Origin: Sulfuricurvum sp. | GTDB lineage: Bacteria; Campylobacterota; Campylobacteria; Campylobacterales; Sulfurimonadaceae | NCBI RefSeq assembly: GCF_028688295.1 | Contig: NZ_JAQTYM010000019.1 | Span: 1-37,387 of the forward strand | Direction of reading: 5' to 3' | Length of the DNA: 37,387 nucleotides | Part shown: positions 33,380-37,387 of the stretch, one piece after another | Numbering within the stretch: the stretch's first letter is position 1 | Layout of the letters: every line of letters begins with the position of its first letter | The notes under the pieces: generated by a model | Databases searched by the model: none | Told to the model about the DNA's origin: nothing | Seen by the model: only the letters and a program-made list of their open reading frames with translations | Position numbers and translations under genes: made by a program

Positions 33380-33583
33380 CTAGATCACTTCAATAACGAC
33401 ATCTCCGATCGTTATTTTTTCCCCTTTAATGATTTTTGCCCGTTTGCGTGTTTCAACAACTCCGTTACGGAATACTTGGTCATTCTCGATCAACATCTTT
33501 GCTTGTCCGCCGGTATCAACAAGATCGAGAAGTTTAATCAGCTTATGGAGCTCGATAAAAGGTTCGCTAAGAGTATAGGTCAT
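33380..33583 (-). CDS. small S4-domain RNA-binding protein (YbcJ-like)
   Basis: A 67-aa protein consisting of an S4-like fold: FIELHKLIKLLDLVDTGGQAKMLIENDQVFRNGVVETRKRAKIIKGE, then a closing strand VVIEVI. Small proteins of this type are widely annotated as RNA-binding S4 proteins (YbcJ family). It should be cytoplasmic; the RNA target is unknown. It starts at ATG 33583 with a weak ribosome site, after the RRM gene and its hairpin, and just before the ctpA promoter. Confidence 0.85.
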   Translation of the reverse strand: MTYTLSEPFIELHKLIKLLDLVDTGGQAKMLIENDQVFRNGVVETRKRAKIIKGEKITIGDVVIEVI

Positions 33584-33605
33584 AGTATGTCTTTGTAATA
33601 AAATT

Positions 33606-33620
33606 TATAGATAGTCTATA
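33606..33620. promoter_or_regulatory. short palindrome between RRM and S4 genes
   Basis: TATAGA-TAG-TCTATA, 6-bp perfect arms, 22 bases upstream of the S4 gene start. The minus strand of this region also contains TATAAA. It may be part of an own promoter; function not shown. Confidence 0.3.
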
Positions 33621-33647
33621 GGGGAAAAAGGGGGAAATTAAGAGTGG

Positions 33648-33672
33648 CATGAAAGCCCATAAGGGCTTCATG
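33648..33672 (-). terminator. hairpin terminator of the RRM gene
   Basis: On the minus strand CATGAAGCCC-TTAT-GGGCTTTCATG forms a 10-bp stem with one bulged base, directly after the RRM gene stop at 33680, followed by a moderately T-rich stretch. Probably a factor-independent terminator. Confidence 0.55.
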
Positions 33673-33679
33673 GTTGTGA

Positions 33680-33952
33680 TTACCAGCGATCGCGTGGAGG
33701 GCGTGGAGCGCGTGGACGAGCTTCGTTAACACGAAGTGTACGTCCGCCGAAATCGTTACCTTCAAGAGCTGTGATCGCTTTGTTAGCTTCATCTTGGTTC
33801 GCCATTTCAACGAAACCGAAACCGCGAAAGCGGCCTGTTTCTTTATCGTTTACGAACTTAACTGAGCTAACTTCACCGTATTGTCCGAAAAGATCTTTAA
33901 GATCATTTTCGTCTTTGCCGTAGGGAATGTTCCCGACATAAATTTGTGTCAC
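33680..33952 (-). CDS. RRM-family RNA-binding protein
   Basis: A 90-aa single RNA-recognition-motif protein with a basic, Pro/Arg-rich tail. RNP2 is IYVGNIPY (residues 4-11) and RNP1 is RFRGFGFVEM (about 42-51), both aromatic positions intact. Such small RRM proteins occur in cyanobacteria and Campylobacterota and may act as cold or RNA-chaperone proteins. The start is GTG at 33952, supported by GGAG six bases upstream; an overlapping ATG is out of frame and stops at once. It is followed by a hairpin and then the S4 gene. Confidence 0.93.
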   Translation of the reverse strand: MTQIYVGNIPYGKDENDLKDLFGQYGEVSSVKFVNDKETGRFRGFGFVEMANQDEANKAITALEGNDFGGRTLRVNEARPRAPRPPRDRW

Positions 33953-34127
33953 ATTGTACTCCGTGGAAAAATCGAACTATAACCAGCATAATCCTTGGCA
34001 CATTCTAGCAATTACAATCTTATGGGAATGTTAAAAATAATTGTATTTTCGTGATTAGTCTAATACCCTTGCTAAAACTATACAAATAACGATTTTATTG
34101 GGGCAAACGTGAGGTAAAGGAAGAAGT

Positions 34128-36242
34128 TTAGATGGTATATCCCAAAGGAAAAATGGGGGTAAAATAAGGCACTTTATCTTCTAGATTTTTGAGAATTTTA
34201 CCTTTTGGGAGAGGGCGACAAAGATAAAACCCTTGTAGCGTATCAATATTTTTTTCCATTAAAAAATTATAATGAGAACTCTCTTCTACCCCCTCTGCGG
34301 TTACCTTCATCCCTAGAACATGAGCAAGATTTGAGATCGCTTCAACGATATGACGGTTAGAAGAGCTCTCAAAAAGAGGTAAAATAAATGATTTATCGAT
34401 TTTAAGTGTATCGATCGGCAGTTGTGCGAGATAGGAAAATGATGAATATCCTGTCCCAAAATCATCCAGTGCAATCCGAACTCCCCCCTGTTGCAACAGT
34501 CGCAGTTGACGCTCAGCAATCTCAATATTTTCCATAACAGCACTTTCTGTCAGTTCCACTTTGATAAAAGAGGTTGGAATAAAGCGTTGATGTAAATACT
34601 CTAACAATTCGTTAGCAAATAGTTCTTGGTGAAGCTGTTTGGAAGAGACATTAATTGCAACAAAGAAAGGTTCATCGTATAGCTTCCTAACCGTTTCGAT
34701 AAAATCACATGCTTGTTTCAGTACCTCTTGCCCGATAACGAGGATATCGCCATTGGATTCAGCCACTGAGATGAAAATATCAGGAGCAATAAAGCCCTCT
34801 TTGGGATGTGGAAGTCGCAGAAGTGCTTCATACCCCTCAAGTTGCAGAGTTTTAGTATCAATAAGAGGCTGGAAATAGAGTTCAAAAAGGTTCTGTGAGA
34901 GCCCATCACGTATCAGAGCTTCGATGTGTAAATAATCGTGTAACGCTCGTTGCATCGAGGTATGATAATATACAAATTGATTTTTCCCTTTATTTTTTGC
35001 TTCATACATCGCGGTATCGGCATGTTTGATTAAATCTTCAACATCGGATGCATCATACGGGTAAAGGACTATGCCGATGGAGGAGGAGAGGTAAAAATCC
35101 ATTTCATTGACTCTAAACGCTTTTTTGAAGGTCTGAATCAGCCGTTGTGCCATAGCATCAACGCTCAAGGTATCCGCATCCTCAAGTAAAATAACAAATT
35201 CATCCCCCCCAAAGCGGGCACAAAAATCATATTTTCCAACACTTTCTCTAAGTCGATTACTCACCTCAATCAAGATCGAATCGCCTATTTTATGGCCCAT
35301 CGTATCATTGATATTTTTGAAATTATCTAAATCCAAAAACATCAGGGCGAATGGACTGGTTGATGAGTGTTCGAAACGACTTTCAAGCTGAAGTTTTAGT
35401 TTTGCACGATTGGGAAGATGGGTAAGGGGATCATGATAGGCTAAAAAAGCGATCTTTTCACTTTGTGCTTTGGGTGCGGTGATATCACTGGTGATACCGA
35501 TAAAAAGGTGAAGGCTTGGGTGGTGATAAATACGGCTGCTGAGCCAACGTATCTCACCCTCATGATGGAGTATACGAAAGCGAATCTCTTGAGACTGTCC
35601 GGGAAGAAGGGTTTCAAAAAACATTTGGACCAGATTGCGATCATCAATGTAGATTTGCTGTTGCCATAATGTGTGGTCGGATAAAAAATTATCCCGCTCA
35701 AATCCGAAAACTTTTTCAACAGCACGGTTGACATATCGGAGCGACAGCGTTTGGTTGTCGATGTACCAAATGACTTCGTCGATACTACTCAAAATCTCCT
35801 CAAGTTCCTGATTTTTAGAGTTGAGAAGAGATGAGAGTTCATGTGCCTGGAGTTCAATTAGTTCTTTAGAGGTTCGAAGCTCTTTGTTTAAACGGTTTAG
35901 ATCGGTTTGATTTCGAACATTGACAAAAAAACGGACATAGTCGTTATGTCGAATCATCCGTACACTTTTGACCGCTTGGATTATGGTACCGTTACTGTGA
36001 ATAAAGTTTGTTTCTGCATCGAGGGATTTTCCTTCCCTCATCACTTTTTCAATACACTTTTGAAAGACATCGATATCGGCTAGGAGACTTAACATATTAA
36101 GCCCAAGTAAAATACTGCTCCGAAAGCCTACCATTTCTGAAAAAGCATCATTTGCAAAAAGAATGACACCTCGTTCATCTACCATAACAATTCCATCCGG
36201 CAGGTAGTTTAAAACGTCATAAAGAGGGGCTTGGTGTTCCAT
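34128..36242 (-). CDS. PAS-PAS-GGDEF-EAL c-di-GMP enzyme
   Basis: A 704-aa soluble protein. Two PAS domains (about 1-115 and 145-255) carry a sensory role; coiled-coil linkers lie between them. The diguanylate cyclase domain has RFGGDEF (GGDEF at 345-349). The allosteric I-site RxxD is incomplete, with Gly at the Arg position and D339. The EAL phosphodiesterase domain is complete: YEALLRL (472-474), NVSSKQL, KVELTESAVMEN, ALDDFGTGYSSFSYL, LKIDKSFI and EGVEE. So both synthesis and breakdown of c-di-GMP are possible; the direction of net activity cannot be read. No transmembrane helix. It is divergent from the ABC-F gene. Confidence 0.95.
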   Translation of the reverse strand: MEHQAPLYDVLNYLPDGIVMVDERGVILFANDAFSEMVGFRSSILLGLNMLSLLADIDVFQKCIEKVMREGKSLDAETNFIHSNGTIIQAVKSVRMIRHNDYVRFFVNVRNQTDLNRLNKELRTSKELIELQAHELSSLLNSKNQELEEILSSIDEVIWYIDNQTLSLRYVNRAVEKVFGFERDNFLSDHTLWQQQIYIDDRNLVQMFFETLLPGQSQEIRFRILHHEGEIRWLSSRIYHHPSLHLFIGITSDITAPKAQSEKIAFLAYHDPLTHLPNRAKLKLQLESRFEHSSTSPFALMFLDLDNFKNINDTMGHKIGDSILIEVSNRLRESVGKYDFCARFGGDEFVILLEDADTLSVDAMAQRLIQTFKKAFRVNEMDFYLSSSIGIVLYPYDASDVEDLIKHADTAMYEAKNKGKNQFVYYHTSMQRALHDYLHIEALIRDGLSQNLFELYFQPLIDTKTLQLEGYEALLRLPHPKEGFIAPDIFISVAESNGDILVIGQEVLKQACDFIETVRKLYDEPFFVAINVSSKQLHQELFANELLEYLHQRFIPTSFIKVELTESAVMENIEIAERQLRLLQQGGVRIALDDFGTGYSSFSYLAQLPIDTLKIDKSFILPLFESSSNRHIVEAISNLAHVLGMKVTAEGVEESSHYNFLMEKNIDTLQGFYLCRPLPKGKILKNLEDKVPYFTPIFPLGYTI

Positions 36243-36337
36243 TAATTCCTATAAAAGTGAGTATTTTGTGATATTGTAATTTGTTATAGTTTAAATCTTG
36301 CTTCATCGTATTTAGTAGGGGATTAGAGGAATTTAGA

Positions 36338-36343
36338 TATAAT
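36338..36343 (+). promoter_or_regulatory. probable -10 box of the ABC-F gene
   Basis: TATAAT at 36338-36343, 29 bases before the ATG at 36373. No good -35 box at 17-18 bases; an AAAGAG ribosome site follows. Moderate confidence. Confidence 0.45.
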
Positions 36344-36372
36344 CGCGTAATTTTTATGTAAAGAGTTTTGCA

Positions 36373-37387
36373 ATGGTACAAGTCACTAAATTAACAATGC
36401 GCTTCGGCAGTCGAATTTTATTTGAGGGGATTAACCTCAAACTTGACCGTAACAAACGTTACGGTCTTATCGGCGCAAACGGTGCCGGGAAAACAACGTT
36501 CTTGAAAATCCTCAGCGGTGAGATCAAAGAGTACGAGGGGGATATCTCCATCGAACCGGGTCTCAAAGTAGGGATTTTAGGACAAAATCAGTTTGCGTTT
36601 GAAGATTTCACCATTGCCGATGCGGTATTGTGGGGGAACAAACGTCTTTTTGATGCGATCAAAGAGAAAGAAGATTTGTACGCCAACGGTGATTTCGAAG
36701 ATGAAAAAACCAATGATCGTCTCGCAGAGTTGGAGATGATTTCGGTTGAAGAAGATCCGACCTATGAGTACGATGTTCAAATCGCCAAAATTTTGGAAAA
36801 CGTCGGAATTTCGGCAGAAAATCATCAAAACTTGATGTCAAGTCTCCCTTCCTCAGAAAAATTCAAAGTTCTTCTTGCGCAGGTTCTTTATCCGAAACCG
36901 GACGTTTTGTTCCTCGATGAGCCTACAAATAACCTCGATATCGATACCATCGGATGGTTGGAGCGTGAGCTTCAACGCCATGAGGGGACATTGGTTATCA
37001 TCTCGCATGACCGTCACTTTATCAACGCCGTTGTGACCAACATTCTCGACGTCGATTTCCAAAAAATCCGTGAATTTACGGGAACGTATGACGATTGGTA
37101 TATGGCGTCTACTATCATGGCAAACCAAATGCAGCTTGATCGCGATAAAAAAGTAAAAGAGAAAGAGCAACTCGAAGCGTTTGTTCGCCGATTCTCCGCG
37201 AATGCGTCGAAAGCAAAACAAGCAACGTCCCGTCAGAAACAACTCGATAAATTGACGATTGAAGATATCAAACCTTCAAGCAGACGTGACCCAAGTATCG
37301 TCTTTAAACCGAAGCGTCCTATGGGGGATGAAGCGTTGCGTGTAGCGAATGTTTCTCACAGCTATGATGATTTAAATGTTTTACGTG
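36373..37387 (+). CDS. ABC-F family ATPase (YbiT-type), 3' truncated by window
   Basis: Soluble ABC-F protein with no transmembrane part; members act on the ribosome in translation. Open from ATG 36373 (MVQVTKLTMRFGSRILFEGI) to the window edge, about 338 codons visible. The first ATPase has Walker A GANGAGKTT, Walker B VLFLDEPTNNLDIDT and the H-loop ISHDRHF. Its signature is degenerate (SSLPSSEKFKVLL instead of LSGGE), which is also the case in YbiT. The inter-domain linker has FVRRFSANASKAKQATSRQKQ, the P-site tRNA interaction region. The second ATPase begins at about residue 310 (EALRVANVSHSYDDLNVL). The gene is incomplete here and lies divergent from the GGDEF-EAL gene. Confidence 0.95.
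   Translation, partial: MVQVTKLTMRFGSRILFEGINLKLDRNKRYGLIGANGAGKTTFLKILSGEIKEYEGDISIEPGLKVGILGQNQFAFEDFTIADAVLWGNKRLFDAIKEKEDLYANGDFEDEKTNDRLAELEMISVEEDPTYEYDVQIAKILENVGISAENHQNLMSSLPSSEKFKVLLAQVLYPKPDVLFLDEPTNNLDIDTIGWLERELQRHEGTLVIISHDRHFINAVVTNILDVDFQKIREFTGTYDDWYMASTIMANQMQLDRDKKVKEKEQLEAFVRRFSANASKAKQATSRQKQLDKLTIEDIKPSSRRDPSIVFKPKRPMGDEALRVANVSHSYDDLNVLR

Overview
The window looks like a chromosomal segment of a Campylobacterota (epsilonproteobacterial) species, probably a free-living Sulfuricurvum/Sulfurimonas-type bacterium. This is inferred from protein character and gene order, not from a database search. The clues are fabF-accA, rpmB next to an RCK potassium channel, the ctpA-purC-purS-purQ run, heat-shock promoters with HspR-type (HAIR-like) sites, and many c-di-GMP, HDOD and CheX-type signalling proteins. 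No rRNA, tRNA, CRISPR array, insertion sequence or prophage was found.

Layout. 1-1710 (+): end of fabF, then accA (fatty acid synthesis). 1720-3729 (-): rpe, trpF and a DnaQ-type exonuclease in a tightly coupled operon that converges on accA at a hairpin containing both stop codons. 3821-4328 (-): a YafQ/DinJ-type toxin-antitoxin pair with a consensus promoter and an overlapping palindrome. 4455-6642 (-): an HDOD protein and a STAS/CheX multidomain protein. 6790-9316 (+): rpmB, a potassium channel and argJ. 9472-12769 (+): prs, lepA and a ComF-like phosphoribosyltransferase. 12770-18389 (-): a DASS transporter, an AsmA-like membrane protein, a double-domain SagB/nitroreductase and a hybrid-free histidine kinase.

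18558-21088 (+): grpE and dnaK, preceded by two HAIR-like repeats and separated by a REP-like palindrome; hrcA is not in front of grpE. 21089-22834 (+) is the most accessory-looking part. It is AT-rich and carries palindromic repeats, an unusual ribbon-helix-helix plus EVE/PUA-like protein, a possible gene relic and a Phd/PIN toxin-antitoxin pair. 22944-26339 (+): a membrane-anchored receiver/HPt-like protein, an EAL-HDOD protein and a SPOR-like membrane protein. 26359-28214 (+): proA and an orphan ABC ATPase. 28147-33583 (-): S4 protein, ctpA, purC, purS, purQ, a BatD/SH3-like exported protein, plsC and the fluoride channel crcB, mostly overlapping. 33680-36242 (-): an RRM protein and a PAS-PAS-GGDEF-EAL protein. 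36373-end (+): the start of a YbiT-type ABC-F ATPase cut by the window edge.

How it fits together: most genes are housekeeping (lipid, purine, arginine, proline and PRPP metabolism, translation, chaperones), interspersed with signal transduction. The best candidates for something new are the RHH-EVE protein in its repeat-flanked islet, the STAS/CheX plus HDOD pair, the receiver protein whose HPt histidine seems displaced, and the 60-bp REP-like element, which can fold in two alternative ways.
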